Positions 52,143 through 61,859 are shown, numbered from the stretch's first letter. The stretch: DNA of 64,000 nucleotides from Pseudomonas sputi (GCF_021603585.1 NZ_BQHI01000002.1:1-64000); one strand, 5' to 3'. The notes: generated from the sequence alone by a model not told the origin. A program made the numbers and translations.

Positions 52143-53303
52143 ATGGCTACGCTCGAACTTCGCAATGTAAACAAGACCTACGGTGCCGGCCTGCCGGACA
52201 CCCTGAAGAACATCGAACTGTCGATCAAGGACGGTGAGTTCCTGATCCTCGTCGGGCCTTCGGGCTGCGGCAAGTCGACCCTGATGAACTGCATCGCCGG
52301 CCTGGAAACCATCACCGGCGGCGCGATCATGATCGGCGATCAGGACGTCAGCGGCATGAGCCCCAAGGATCGCGACATCGCCATGGTGTTCCAGTCCTAC
52401 GCGCTGTACCCGACCATGAGCGTGCGCGAGAACATCGAGTTCGGCTTGAAGATCCGCAAGATGAGCCAGTCGGCGATCGATGAAGAAGTCGCCCGCGTGG
52501 CCAAGCTGTTGCAGATCGAGCACCTGCTCAATCGCAAGCCGGGTCAGCTCTCCGGTGGTCAGCAACAGCGCGTGGCGATGGGCCGGGCCCTGGCGCGCCG
52601 ACCGAAGATCTACCTGTTCGACGAGCCGCTGTCCAACCTCGATGCCAAGCTGCGCGTCGAGATGCGCACCGAAATGAAACTGATGCACCAGCGCCTGAAA
52701 ACCACCACGGTCTACGTGACCCACGACCAGATCGAAGCCATGACTCTGGGCGACAAGGTGGCAGTGATGAAGGACGGGATCATCCAGCAGTTCGGTACGC
52801 CGAAAGAGATCTACAACGACCCGGCCAACCTGTTCGTGGCGAGCTTCATCGGTTCGCCGCCGATGAACTTCATCCCCCTGCGCCTGCAACGCAAGGACGG
52901 CCGTCTGGTGGCGCTGCTCGACAGCGGCCAGGCCCGTTGCGAATTGCCGATGGCGATGCAGGACGCCGGTCTCGAAGACCGCGAAGTGATCCTCGGCCTG
53001 CGCCCGGAGCAGATTGCGCTGGCGAACGGCGAGGGCAATGGCCTGCCGAGCATCAAGGCTGAAGTGCAGGTCACCGAGCCGACCGGTCCGGACACCCTGG
53101 TGTTCGTCAACCTCAACGACACCAAGGTCTGCTGCCGCCTGGCGCCGGACATGGCACCGCAGGTGGGTGAAACCCTGACCCTGCAGTTCGATCCGTCGAA
53201 AGTGCTGCTGTTCGACGCCAAGTCCGGCGAGCGCCTGGGGGTTGCGGGCCTGCCGAAAACCGAGTCGCACAGCGCAAACGTGGCCCAGTTCAAAGGTCGC
53301 TGA
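52143..53303 (+). CDS. gltK: Sugar ABC transporter ATPase GltK (MalK/UgpC type)
   Basis: A 386-residue ATPase (GtsD). Walker A GPSGCGKST, Q-loop VFQSYALYP, signature LSGGQQQRVAMGRAL, Walker B YLFDEPLSNLD, His switch VYVTHDQ. The C-terminal OB-fold extension (about 240-386) matches the MalK class. An 11-bp hairpin (53313-53338) follows, without a T-tract. Confidence 0.96.
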   Translation: MATLELRNVNKTYGAGLPDTLKNIELSIKDGEFLILVGPSGCGKSTLMNCIAGLETITGGAIMIGDQDVSGMSPKDRDIAMVFQSYALYPTMSVRENIEFGLKIRKMSQSAIDEEVARVAKLLQIEHLLNRKPGQLSGGQQQRVAMGRALARRPKIYLFDEPLSNLDAKLRVEMRTEMKLMHQRLKTTTVYVTHDQIEAMTLGDKVAVMKDGIIQQFGTPKEIYNDPANLFVASFIGSPPMNFIPLRLQRKDGRLVALLDSGQARCELPMAMQDAGLEDREVILGLRPEQIALANGEGNGLPSIKAEVQVTEPTGPDTLVFVNLNDTKVCCRLAPDMAPQVGETLTLQFDPSKVLLFDAKSGERLGVAGLPKTESHSANVAQFKGR

Positions 53304-53312
53304 TCTACACAG

Positions 53313-53338
53313 GCGGGAGCGGGCAGGCCCGTTCCCGC
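53313..53338 (+). terminator. Hairpin between gltK and oprB
   Basis: Stem GCGGGAGCGGG/CCCGTTCCCGC with one G-T pair and a CAGG loop. Without a T-tract it may only reduce read-through into oprB. Confidence 0.5.
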
Positions 53339-53396
53339 AGGGAGCACGCGGTGCGTGGCCTGTCGCGCGCCGCATTAGATGTAAACCGCGTTAGAT

Positions 53397-53422
53397 AAGA
53401 AGAACAGTTAATAACAATAAAA
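53397..53422 (+). promoter_or_regulatory. Tandem Hfq/Crc CA motifs before oprB
   Basis: AAGAAGAAC (53397-53405) and AATAACAATAAAA (53410-53422) both fit AAnAAnAA. They lie just upstream of the oprB ribosome site (CGAGGATG). Confidence 0.6.
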
Positions 53423-53435
53423 CGAGGATGTAGGG

Positions 53436-54782
53436 ATGAAGAAGAACAACAACGCTCAGCGAATCGGCCAGTTGTCGGCGATTGCGGCAATGATGCTGGC
53501 CGGCAGCGTCCACGCGGCTGACGCGTTCAGCTCCGATTCGGAGTGGATGACCGGGGACTGGGGTGGCGAGCGGACCAAGCTGATCGAGCAGGGTATCGAC
53601 ATCAAGATGGACTACGTCGGTGAAGTGGGCGGCAACCTTCACGGCGGTTTCAACGACGACAAGACTGCGCGTTACGCCGATCAGTTCGGTCTGGGCGTCG
53701 CGCTGGATCTGCAGAAACTGTGGGGCTGGGACAACACCCAGGCCAAGATCCAGTTCACCAACCGTAACGGCTACAACATTTCCAACGACCGCGTTGGCGA
53801 TCCGCGTGCCGGCACACTCAGCTCCTCGCAGGAAGTCTACGGTCGTGGGCACATGGTGCGTCTGACCCAGTTGTGGATCAAACACCAGTTCTTCGACAAC
53901 AAACTCGACGTCAAGGCCGGTTACTTCGGCGAAGGCGAAGACTTCAACACCTTCCCGTGCGAGTTCCAGAACCTGGCGTTCTGCGGTTCGCAAGTGGGTA
54001 ACTGGGCGACCAACATCTGGTACAACTGGCCGGTCAGCCAGGCGGCCATTCGCGTCAAATACAACATCAACGACGAGCTCTACGCGCAGATCGGTGCGTA
54101 CAACCAGAACCCGTCGCAGCTGGAACACGGCAACGGCTTCAAGTTGAGCGGCAGCGGTACCAAGGGCACCGTATTGCCAGTGGAGCTGGTCTGGTTGCCT
54201 AACCCGAACAGCCTGCCGGGCGAATACCGTGTCGGTTACTACAAGAGCACGGCCGATGCCGACGACGTTCGCGAAGACGTCAACGGTTTCGACGCGGCGA
54301 CCACCGGTGATGCCTACCGCACCCACAGCAGCAAGCACGGCTACTGGTTCGTTGCACAGCAGCAACTCACCAGCCACAACGGTGACAAGAGCCGTGGTCT
54401 GAGCATCGCCGCCAACGCCACGTTCCACGACAAGGACACCAACTTCATCGACAACTATCAGTCGGTGATGTTTGTGTACAAGGGTCTGTTCGATGCGCGT
54501 CCGAAGGATGACTTCGGTATTGGTGCGGCACGTATCCACGTCAACGATGACGTGAAGAAAAATGCCCAGTTGCTCAACGTCTCCAATGGCGTTTCGGACT
54601 ACGACAATCCGGTGTTCTCGCCGATTCGTGAAACCGAATACAACTACGAGATCAACTACGGCTTCCACGTGACCAACTGGCTGACCGTACGCCCGAACCT
54701 GCAATACATCACTCATCCGGGCGGTGTGGATGAAGTGGATAACGCTTTGGTCGCTGGCCTGAAAATTCAGTCTACGTTCTGA
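53436..54782 (+). CDS. oprB: Carbohydrate-selective porin OprB
   Basis: A 448-residue outer-membrane porin. Signal peptide residues 1-27 (GSVHA). Mature start ADAFSSDSEWMTGDWGGERTK is the OprB family signature, and it ends with an aromatic residue (IQSTF) as barrel proteins do. It passes glucose and related sugars to GltB. A strong terminator follows. Confidence 0.96.
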   Translation: MKKNNNAQRIGQLSAIAAMMLAGSVHAADAFSSDSEWMTGDWGGERTKLIEQGIDIKMDYVGEVGGNLHGGFNDDKTARYADQFGLGVALDLQKLWGWDNTQAKIQFTNRNGYNISNDRVGDPRAGTLSSSQEVYGRGHMVRLTQLWIKHQFFDNKLDVKAGYFGEGEDFNTFPCEFQNLAFCGSQVGNWATNIWYNWPVSQAAIRVKYNINDELYAQIGAYNQNPSQLEHGNGFKLSGSGTKGTVLPVELVWLPNPNSLPGEYRVGYYKSTADADDVREDVNGFDAATTGDAYRTHSSKHGYWFVAQQQLTSHNGDKSRGLSIAANATFHDKDTNFIDNYQSVMFVYKGLFDARPKDDFGIGAARIHVNDDVKKNAQLLNVSNGVSDYDNPVFSPIRETEYNYEINYGFHVTNWLTVRPNLQYITHPGGVDEVDNALVAGLKIQSTF

Positions 54783-54820
54783 CGCGTCTGCGATAAGCTC
54801 CTCTCTATGTGCGCATATTT

Positions 54821-54850
54821 GCGGACAGCCAAGGCTGTCCGCTTTTTTTT
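54821..54850 (+). terminator. Rho-independent terminator after oprB
   Basis: Stem GCGGACAGCC/GGCTGTCCGC with a 2-base loop and eight T residues. Confidence 0.95.
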
Positions 54851-54898
54851 GGACAGGGGTGTCGCAGCCCATGAAAGTTGAATCTGGAACCGTGGCCC

Positions 54899-55753
54899 AT
54901 GCATGAGCATCCGCTGCAACGCTTCTTCAAATCCTTGCGCGAACGTCCGGTGTTCGCCTGGGAGCGCTATCAGATGCGCGATGTGCTGGTGATCGATCAT
55001 CCGCTGTGTCAGGCGGTGTTCAGTCGCCAGGGCGCGCAATTGCTGCATTTTCAACCGCGCGGGCAGAAGCCGTGGTTGTGGTGCGCGGCGAAGTGGCCGC
55101 ATGTCGGCGCGATCCGTGGCGGCGTGCCGGTGTGCTGGCCGTGGTATGGCCGTCACCCGAGCGAAAACGCGTGGCCGTCCCATGGCTGGGCGCGCCTGCT
55201 GGACTGGAAACTGCTCGACAGCAGCAGCGCCGAGGACGGCGTGCGCCTGCATTGGCAACTGCAGCTGTGCGACTGGCAGGTGGACCTGCACGCGCACCTG
55301 GGCGAACGCATGGAATTGCGCCTGAGCACAGAGCATCAGGACGACATGCCGTGCCAGTTGAGCCAGGCTTTGCATGCTTACTGGCGTATTGGTGACGTGA
55401 GTGAGATAGCGCTGTCTGGGCTTGAAGGGGCGCAAGGTTACGACCAGTTGAACCGTGAGGTCTGCCAGCAGGAAGGCGAGCTGCGGGTCGATGGTGGCTG
55501 TCAGCGAGTGTTCCAGCATGACGGCGAATTGCAGCTCAAGGATCACGCCTGGCAGCGCGAATTGTGCATCGATACCGGCGACAGCGCGGACACGGTGGTG
55601 TGGCATCCGGGGGCGCGGCCATTGTTGGGCGTGACCTGGGATGAGATCTCGGAGTTTGTCTGTGTCGAAGCTGCGGCGGGTGGTACTGACAGCCTGCATC
55701 TGGCGCCGGGGGAGAAGGCGCATTTGAGTTTGCAGGCGTGGGCTGCTGCGTAA
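54899..55753 (+). CDS. D-hexose-6-phosphate mutarotase (YeaD-like)
   Basis: A 284-residue aldose 1-epimerase-fold protein. GAIRGGVPVCWPWYGRHP and PSHGWARLLDWKL are the hexose-6-phosphate mutarotase motifs, with active-site His in SHGWAR. It should speed alpha/beta exchange of glucose-6-phosphate between Glk and Zwf. The start is uncertain: ATG 54899 was chosen, and an in-frame TTG at 54878 is possible. An 11-codon open frame (54871-54906) overlaps the start and could be a leader peptide or chance. Confidence 0.85.
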   Translation: MHEHPLQRFFKSLRERPVFAWERYQMRDVLVIDHPLCQAVFSRQGAQLLHFQPRGQKPWLWCAAKWPHVGAIRGGVPVCWPWYGRHPSENAWPSHGWARLLDWKLLDSSSAEDGVRLHWQLQLCDWQVDLHAHLGERMELRLSTEHQDDMPCQLSQALHAYWRIGDVSEIALSGLEGAQGYDQLNREVCQQEGELRVDGGCQRVFQHDGELQLKDHAWQRELCIDTGDSADTVVWHPGARPLLGVTWDEISEFVCVEAAAGGTDSLHLAPGEKAHLSLQAWAAA

Positions 55754-55754
55754 T

Positions 55755-55785
55755 GATCGTTCCCACGCGGAGCGTGGGAACGATC
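55755..55785. repeat. Short palindrome, GATCGTTCCCACG family (copy E)
   Basis: GATCGTTCCCACGC/GCGTGGGAACGATC around GGA, identical to copy B at 25803-25833. It lies between convergent mutarotase and hexR genes and may end both transcripts. Confidence 0.9.
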
Positions 55786-55814
55786 GACGGGCCAGGGTGA
55801 GGGGCTTCGGATCT

Positions 55815-56684
55815 TCAGTTGAACTCGTCCCCCACCGGATACCGGCTCGCATTCAGGCTCTCTTTGATCTTGCGCAGATGCGGCTGGAAATCCACCCCGC
55901 GACGCAGGGTCATGCCGGTCGCCAGCACGTCCAGCACGGTCAACTGAATGATCCGCGAAGTCATCGGCATATAGATGTCGGTGTCTTCCGGCAGCGGAAT
56001 ATTCAGGCTCAGCGTACTGGCCTTGGCCAGCGGTGAATTCTCCGCCGTCAGACCCAGCACGGATGCGCCGTTCTCCCGGGCAATGCGCGCCACCTCCACC
56101 AGTTCGCGGGTGCGTCCGGTGTAAGAAATGATCACGAACAGCTCACCGGTGTGCGCCACCGAGGCAATCATCCGCTGCATCAGCACATCGGCGTGGGCAG
56201 TCACCGCCAGATTGAAGCGGAAGAACTTGTGTTGCGCATCCAGCGCCACCGGAGCCGAGGCTCCAAGGCCGAAGAAGTGAATCTGCCGGGCCTGGATCAA
56301 CAGGTCGACGGCGCGGCTGATCAGGTTCGGGTCCAGCGCCTGGCAAGCGCTGTCCAGCGAGGCAATCGCACTGCCGAAAATCTTCTGCGTGTAGGCCTCG
56401 GGATTGTCGTCGGCTTCTACTGCGCGGCTGACATACGCCGCACCGCTGGCCAGGCTCTGCGCCAGTTGCAGCTTGAGTTCGGGGTAGCCGCTGACGCCGA
56501 ACGAGCGGCAGAAACGGTTGACCGTCGGTTCACTGACCGACGCCGCCTGGGCGAGGGCGGCGATGCTGAAGCGGGTGGCCTGCTGTGGGTTGAGCAGGAT
56601 CACTTCGGCGACTTTGCGTTCGGCCTTGTTCAGCTCTTCAAGGCGACTCTGGATCTGTTCCAGTAAATTTCGCACGCGGTCCAT
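55815..56684 (-). CDS. hexR: Transcriptional regulator HexR
   Basis: A 289-residue RpiR-family repressor. N-terminal helix-turn-helix ([20 protein letters not shown]) and C-terminal SIS sugar-phosphate domain (about residues 120-260, starting [16 protein letters not shown]). In Pseudomonas it represses zwf-pgl-eda, edd-glk and gap, and KDPG releases it. Divergent from zwf. AGGAA sets the ATG at 56684; the frame opens 6 codons earlier. Confidence 0.95.
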   Translation of the reverse strand: MDRVRNLLEQIQSRLEELNKAERKVAEVILLNPQQATRFSIAALAQAASVSEPTVNRFCRSFGVSGYPELKLQLAQSLASGAAYVSRAVEADDNPEAYTQKIFGSAIASLDSACQALDPNLISRAVDLLIQARQIHFFGLGASAPVALDAQHKFFRFNLAVTAHADVLMQRMIASVAHTGELFVIISYTGRTRELVEVARIARENGASVLGLTAENSPLAKASTLSLNIPLPEDTDIYMPMTSRIIQLTVLDVLATGMTLRRGVDFQPHLRKIKESLNASRYPVGDEFN

Positions 56685-56820
56685 AAGAATTCCTAGATTC
56701 ACCAGCGCCGATAAGCGCCCGGCTATGCAAATTGGGCCTTTGATGCGGCCCGTGACGGTGGCCTATCCTACTGATGGCTCCGACCGACCACCACTCGGAA
56801 TCTGTATTTTGCGAAAATGT

Positions 56821-56836
56821 TGTGGTTATTACTACA
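56821..56836. promoter_or_regulatory. HexR-type operator between hexR and zwf
   Basis: A 16-bp imperfect palindrome TGTGGTTATTACTACA (6 of 8 pairs), preceded by T so that the left half reads TTGT. A second partial box TTGATAAAAGAACAA (56882-56896) touches the zwf start region, where the CA motif AAGAACAAA (56889-56897) replaces a clear Shine-Dalgarno. Confidence 0.6.
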
Positions 56837-56901
56837 TTTTCCCTTGAGTGATGCCTTGAAAAAAGGTATTTGTAGCTTAACTTGATAAAAGAACAAACAT
56901 C

Positions 56902-58368
56902 ATGCCTTCGATTACGGTTGAACCGTGCACCTTCGCCTTGTTCGGCGCCTTGGGCGATCTGGCCCTGCGCAAGCTGTTTCCTGCCCTTTATCACCTGGAT
57001 GGCGCCGGCCTGCTGCACGAGGACACGCGCATTATCGCACTGGCCCGTGAGGCGGGCACCGAGCAGCAGCACTTGGCGTTCATCGCTGCCGAGCTGCGTC
57101 GGTATGTGGGCAAAGAGCTGGACGAGGCCGTGGCCGAGCGCTTTCTGGCGCGCCTGACCTACCTGCACGTCGACTTCCTCAAGGCTGAAGATTATGTGGC
57201 GCTGGCCGAACTGGCCGGCAGCACGCAACGCATGATTGCCTACTTCGCCACTCCAGCGGCGGTGTACGGCGCGATCTGCGAGAACCTGGCGAACGTCGGT
57301 CTGGCGGAAAACACCCGCGTGGTGCTGGAAAAACCGATCGGCTCGGATCTCGAATCCTCGCGCAAGGTCAACGACGCCGTGGCGCAGTTCTTCCCGGAGA
57401 ACCGCACTTACCGCATCGACCACTACCTGGGTAAAGAAACCGTCCAGAACCTGATCGCCCTGCGTTTCGCCAACAGCCTGTTCGAAACCCAGTGGAACCA
57501 GAACTACATCTCCCACGTGGAAATCACCGTGGCCGAGAAGGTCGGTATCGAAGGTCGCTGGGGTTACTTCGACAAGGCCGGCCAACTGCGGGACATGATC
57601 CAGAACCACCTCCTGCAATTGCTCTGCCTGATTGCCATGGACCCGCCGGCCGACCTGTCCGCCGACAGCATCCGCGACGAGAAGGTCAAGGTGCTCAAGG
57701 CCCTGGCGCCAATCAGTCCGGAAGGCCTGACCACTCAAGTGGTGCGCGGCCAGTACATTGCCGGCCACAGCGAAGGCAAGTCCGTGCCGGGCTACCTCGA
57801 AGAGCCGAACTCCAACGCCCAGAGCGACACCGAAACCTTCGTCGCCCTGCGTGCCGACATCCGCAACTGGCGCTGGGCCGGCGTGCCGTTCTACCTGCGC
57901 ACCGGCAAGCGCATGCCGCAGAAACTGTCGCAGATCGTCATCCATTTCAAGGAACCGTCGCACTACATCTTCGCCCCCGAGCAGCGCTTGCAGATCAGCA
58001 ACAAACTGATCATCCGCCTGCAGCCGGACGAAGGCATTTCCTTGCGCGTGATGACCAAAGAGCAAGGCCTGGACAAGGGCATGCAACTGCGCAGCGGCCC
58101 GCTGCAACTGAATTTTTCCGACACCTGGCGCAGCGCTCGGATCCCCGATGCCTACGAGCGGTTGTTGCTGGAAGTGATGAACGGCAATCAGAACCTGTTT
58201 GTCCGTAAAGATGAAATCGAAGCCGCGTGGAAATGGTGTGACCAACTGATCGCCGGGTGGAAAAAATCCGGTGACGCGCCCAAGCCGTACGCGGCCGGGT
58301 CGTGGGGGCCGATGAGCTCGATTGCACTGATCACGCGGGACGGGAGGTCGTGGTATGGCGATATCTGA
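56902..58368 (+). CDS. zwf: Glucose-6-phosphate dehydrogenase
   Basis: A 488-residue enzyme making 6-phosphogluconolactone and NAD(P)H. The NADP-binding start is [19 protein letters not shown] (GxxGDLA form). Active site [13 protein letters not shown] is near residue 175. It overlaps pgl by 14 bases. First gene of the HexR-controlled zwf-pgl-eda operon. Confidence 0.98.
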   Translation: MPSITVEPCTFALFGALGDLALRKLFPALYHLDGAGLLHEDTRIIALAREAGTEQQHLAFIAAELRRYVGKELDEAVAERFLARLTYLHVDFLKAEDYVALAELAGSTQRMIAYFATPAAVYGAICENLANVGLAENTRVVLEKPIGSDLESSRKVNDAVAQFFPENRTYRIDHYLGKETVQNLIALRFANSLFETQWNQNYISHVEITVAEKVGIEGRWGYFDKAGQLRDMIQNHLLQLLCLIAMDPPADLSADSIRDEKVKVLKALAPISPEGLTTQVVRGQYIAGHSEGKSVPGYLEEPNSNAQSDTETFVALRADIRNWRWAGVPFYLRTGKRMPQKLSQIVIHFKEPSHYIFAPEQRLQISNKLIIRLQPDEGISLRVMTKEQGLDKGMQLRSGPLQLNFSDTWRSARIPDAYERLLLEVMNGNQNLFVRKDEIEAAWKWCDQLIAGWKKSGDAPKPYAAGSWGPMSSIALITRDGRSWYGDI

Positions 58369-59068
58369 TGTGAAACTGCCCGAGGGCGTGAATGCCCGTG
58401 AATTCAAGAGCCCGGTGTTGCTCGCCGAAGGTTTGGCGCTGAATGTCGCCAAGCAGTTGAGCGAAGCACTGGCGGCGCGCGGCAACGCCGTGCTGGTGGT
58501 GTCCGGCGGTCGTAGCCCGGTGGCGTTTTTCCAGCACCTGGCCAAGCAGGAGCTGGACTGGTCAAAGGTTGTCGTGACCCTGGCCGACGAGCGCTGGGTA
58601 CCGGTCGAACACGCCGACAGCAACGCCGGTCTGCTCAAGCAATACCTGCTCAAGGGCCCGGCGGCCAAGGCGCAGTTCCTCAGCCTTTACAGCGCGGCGG
58701 CCAACGTCGAGCAGGCTGCGGAGCAGGCGGATCGTTTGCTCGCCGAGTTGCCGCCCATCGACGTGCTGGTGTTGGGCATGGGCGATGACGGTCACACCGC
58801 GTCGCTGTTCCCGGACAGCCCGAACCTGGCCGAAGCCCTGCAAGCCGACGGCACCCGTCGCTGCTGGCCGATGCTCGCACCAAGCGTGCCACGCCAGCGC
58901 CTGACCATGAGCCGGGCGCTACTGGCTTCGGCGCGGCACAAGATTCTGTCGATTTCCGGTCAGTCGAAACTGACCACCCTGAATGCCGCACTGGCATCCA
59001 ACGACGTCGCCGCCATGCCGGTTCGCGCGTTTCTGCAACCTACGTTAGAGATCTACTGGTGCCCATGA
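58355..59068 (+). CDS. pgl: 6-Phosphogluconolactonase
   Basis: A 237-residue lactonase of the NagB/Pgl fold: [16 protein letters not shown] near residue 48, ADERWVP, and [16 protein letters not shown] near 145. It is normal in length, lies between zwf and eda and overlaps zwf. Confidence 0.96.
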   Translation: MAISDVKLPEGVNAREFKSPVLLAEGLALNVAKQLSEALAARGNAVLVVSGGRSPVAFFQHLAKQELDWSKVVVTLADERWVPVEHADSNAGLLKQYLLKGPAAKAQFLSLYSAAANVEQAAEQADRLLAELPPIDVLVLGMGDDGHTASLFPDSPNLAEALQADGTRRCWPMLAPSVPRQRLTMSRALLASARHKILSISGQSKLTTLNAALASNDVAAMPVRAFLQPTLEIYWCP

Positions 59069-59085
59069 GCCAAGGAACAGCCGCT

Positions 59086-59751
59086 ATGACAATTCCATCC
59101 CCGACCGTTTCCATGGCGGACAAAGTTGCCCTGATCGACAACCTCTGCGCCAAGGCGCGGATCCTGCCGGTGATCACCATCGCCCGCGAACAGGACGTGC
59201 TGCCGCTGGCCGACGCCCTGGCTGCCGGCGGCCTGACCGCGCTGGAAGTGACCCTGCGTTCGCAGTTCGGCCTCAAGGCGATCCAGATCCTGCGCGAACA
59301 GCGCCCGGAGCTGGTGACCGGTGCCGGCACCGTGCTCGACCGCAATATGCTGGCCGCGGCCGAAGCTGCCGGTTCGCAATTCATCGTCACCCCGGGCATC
59401 ACCCGTGACCTGCTGGAAGCCAGTGTCGAAAGCCCGATCCCGCTGCTGCCCGGCATCAGCAATGCCTCCGGCATCATGGAAGGCTATGGTCTGGGTTATC
59501 GCCGCTTCAAGCTGTTCCCGGCTGAAGTCAGCGGCGGCGTAGCGGCGATCAAGGCCCTCGGCGGCCCGTTCGGCGAAGTGAAATTCTGCCCGACCGGCGG
59601 CGTCGGCCCGGCCAACATCAAGAGCTACATGGCGCTGAAAAACGTCATGTGCGTGGGCGGTAGCTGGATGCTCGATCCGGAGTGGATCAAGAACGGCGAC
59701 TGGGCCCGAATTCAGGAATGCACTGCCGAGGCCTTGGCGCTGCTGGACTGA
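59086..59751 (+). CDS. eda: KDPG aldolase
   Basis: A 221-residue 2-keto-3-deoxy-6-phosphogluconate aldolase making pyruvate and glyceraldehyde-3-phosphate. Schiff-base Lys is in RRFKLFPAEVSGG; VTGAGTV and FCPTGGVGPAN are also present. I chose the ATG at 59086 because AAGGA precedes it by 9 bases. An ATG at 59065 overlapping the pgl stop would add 7 residues. Confidence 0.95.
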   Translation: MTIPSPTVSMADKVALIDNLCAKARILPVITIAREQDVLPLADALAAGGLTALEVTLRSQFGLKAIQILREQRPELVTGAGTVLDRNMLAAAEAAGSQFIVTPGITRDLLEASVESPIPLLPGISNASGIMEGYGLGYRRFKLFPAEVSGGVAAIKALGGPFGEVKFCPTGGVGPANIKSYMALKNVMCVGGSWMLDPEWIKNGDWARIQECTAEALALLD

Positions 59752-59801
59752 TGCTTTTCATTTAGTTGCAACCCTACACTTCGTTGTGTGTTCTACGGCT
59801 T

Positions 59802-59835
59802 TAACGGTGCGCTTGGTCGGTGCGCCGTTTTTTTT
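59802..59835 (+). terminator. Terminator of zwf-pgl-eda
   Basis: AACGG(TG)CGC and GCGCCGTT pair as an 8-bp stem with a small bulge, followed by a long T run. Confidence 0.8.
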
Positions 59836-59936
59836 TGCCCGAAAAAAATCTCCGTTATCTCAAGATACATAGTTACCGCACCCGGCTTTGCGTGTGGCGC
59901 TAACCTGCGTTCATCTTATGGAAGAGAGAACGCGTC

Positions 59937-60653
59937 ATGGATAACCAGTCTTCAGCTCCATCGGTGTATCAACTGGCCCCCGAGCAAGTCGCAGGGCCCT
60001 ATTTTCGCAATCCCAAACTGCTGCGGCGCAACATCAGCGAAGGCGCCGAGGGCCTGCCGCTGTTGCTGCGCCTGACCATCGTCGATGCCATGACCGCCGA
60101 GCCGGTCAACGGTGCACTGGTGGATATCTGGCACTGCAACGCCCGGGGTGCCTACTCCGGCTGGAGCCGGGTGAACCCGGATCTGGAAGTCGACGTCGAG
60201 GACATCGGCTCGATCCCGCGAACCGACGATGACACCTACCTGCGCGGCGGTCAGTTCAGCGACCATAAGGGCAGGGTGCGCTTCACGACGATCTATCCGG
60301 GTTTTTATGCCGGGCGAGCCCTGCACATTCACGTGGCGGTGCGCATCGTCGCCGGTAACGAATACCTGGAAGAGCGGAATGTGGCCTGGGTCGGGCAATT
60401 GTATTTTCCGGAGGTAGTCACTCGCGGCGTGCTCAACGCCAAGGCCTATCGCGGGCGTGCTTCGGTGCCGGTGTGTAACGCCGACGATGCCTACTACGCC
60501 ACTATGGGCGGTGAAGCGTCGACCCTGACGGTGTGGCCGATCGGCCGCGACTCTCACGAAGACGGTTACTTCGGCCACCTCACGATCGGCATCGACACCT
60601 TTGCGGTGTCGTCGCAGATCAAACCCGAGGATTTTGACAAGTACACGGTTTAA
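59937..60653 (+). CDS. Intradiol ring-cleavage dioxygenase
   Basis: A 238-residue non-heme Fe(III) dioxygenase of the catechol/protocatechuate 3,4-dioxygenase superfamily. The four iron ligands are visible: Tyr in ARGAYSGWS, Tyr in YPGFYAGRA and two His in ALHIHVAV. It lacks the N-terminal dimer helix of catechol 1,2-dioxygenases, so it belongs to the short group. No ring-hydroxylating or lactonising partners are near, so the substrate is unknown. Its TAA shares TTAA with the stop codon of the convergent next gene. Confidence 0.88.
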   Translation: MDNQSSAPSVYQLAPEQVAGPYFRNPKLLRRNISEGAEGLPLLLRLTIVDAMTAEPVNGALVDIWHCNARGAYSGWSRVNPDLEVDVEDIGSIPRTDDDTYLRGGQFSDHKGRVRFTTIYPGFYAGRALHIHVAVRIVAGNEYLEERNVAWVGQLYFPEVVTRGVLNAKAYRGRASVPVCNADDAYYATMGGEASTLTVWPIGRDSHEDGYFGHLTIGIDTFAVSSQIKPEDFDKYTV

Positions 60654-61831
60654 CGCAGTTCGTTCAGCGCCTGAACCAACAGCTGAATCTCCGCCGCCGT
60701 GGTGGTCAGCGACGGCGTGATGCGGATGCATGGTCCGCAGGCCGCGCCGTTGCGCACCACGGTGAACAGGTTGTAGTCGTTGAGCAGGCGTTCGGCCATT
60801 GCCTGCTGGTCGGCATGCCGGGTAAAGCGCATGGAGGTGATGCCGCAATACAGACGCGGATCGTCCGGGGTCGTGACCTCAATACCCGGCAGGTTACGCA
60901 CGGCGCTCACCCACAGGTTGCGCAGGTAATTCATCCGCGCACCTTTGGCGGCCGCGCCACCCAGTGCGCGGTGTTCTTCGAACACCAGTGGCAAGGTCAT
61001 CAAAGCCGGAATGTTCGGGGTGCTGTAGGGCGTGCGAGAGCGGATATCGCCCACCGGAAAATGTATCTCGCCCATGTCCGGGTCGATGTCGAGCACGCGC
61101 TGCGGGGCAATGTAGATAAAGCCGAGGGTCAGCGGTGAGCCGATCCACTTGTGCAGGTTGTACCCGGCGAAAGCGATGCCCAGCGCTTCGAGATCGAACT
61201 CGATCTGCCCCAGTGCATGGGCGCCATCGAGGATGATGTCGACGCCGTGCTCCTTGGCCAGCGAGGCAATGGCCTGTATCGGCATTACCAGCCCGGTGCG
61301 GTGGGTGACGTGGGTCAGGGCCATCAGCTTGAGCTTCGGATAGCGGATGAAGGCCTCACGGTAAGTCGCCAGCAGGCTGTCGAAACTGGCCGGGTGAGTG
61401 TGCTCGATCTCGATCACCTCGACCCCGCGATGGCGTGCCAGCCAGCGCATGGCGCCCTTGACCGTGTCGTACTCCAGATCGCAGATCAGCACCTGGTCGC
61501 CAGGCTGCAGGCGATTGTAGTTGCGGATCAGCGATTGCAGGCCGGCAGTGGCGTTGTGGGTGAACGCCACGCTTTGTGCGCGGACGCCGATCAGCTCGGC
61601 CAGTTGCGCGCGGATGTCGAGGTTGTCGTGCTGTTCGAAACGCTGGCGCACGTAGATCGAGTTGCTGTTGTTGATCAGCTCGATGTTGCGCTGGTACTCC
61701 TCGATCACGGTGCGCGACATCCTTCCGAAATAGCCGTTCTCCAGGTTCACGGGGCCGGGGTGGCGGTCGTAACGGTCGGCGAAGGTTTGCCAGAAGGCTT
61801 CGTCTCGGGCGCGGCGGGTGTTATCGGGCAT
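60650..61831 (-). CDS. Class V aminotransferase (isopenicillin-N-epimerase-like)
   Basis: A 393-residue PLP enzyme. PLP-Lys is in GYNLHKWIGSPL, the Asp contact in DIILDGAHALGQIEFDL and the phosphate site in THNATAGLQS. This subgroup includes epimerases and amine lyases; the substrate is unknown. It is cytoplasmic and has no signal peptide. It is convergent with the dioxygenase, overlapping by 4 bases at TTAA. Confidence 0.87.
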   Translation of the reverse strand: MPDNTRRARDEAFWQTFADRYDRHPGPVNLENGYFGRMSRTVIEEYQRNIELINNSNSIYVRQRFEQHDNLDIRAQLAELIGVRAQSVAFTHNATAGLQSLIRNYNRLQPGDQVLICDLEYDTVKGAMRWLARHRGVEVIEIEHTHPASFDSLLATYREAFIRYPKLKLMALTHVTHRTGLVMPIQAIASLAKEHGVDIILDGAHALGQIEFDLEALGIAFAGYNLHKWIGSPLTLGFIYIAPQRVLDIDPDMGEIHFPVGDIRSRTPYSTPNIPALMTLPLVFEEHRALGGAAAKGARMNYLRNLWVSAVRNLPGIEVTTPDDPRLYCGITSMRFTRHADQQAMAERLLNDYNLFTVVRNGAACGPCIRITPSLTTTAAEIQLLVQALNELR

Positions 61832-61859
61832 GGTCGACTCGGATCAGGGGGGGGGCGCC

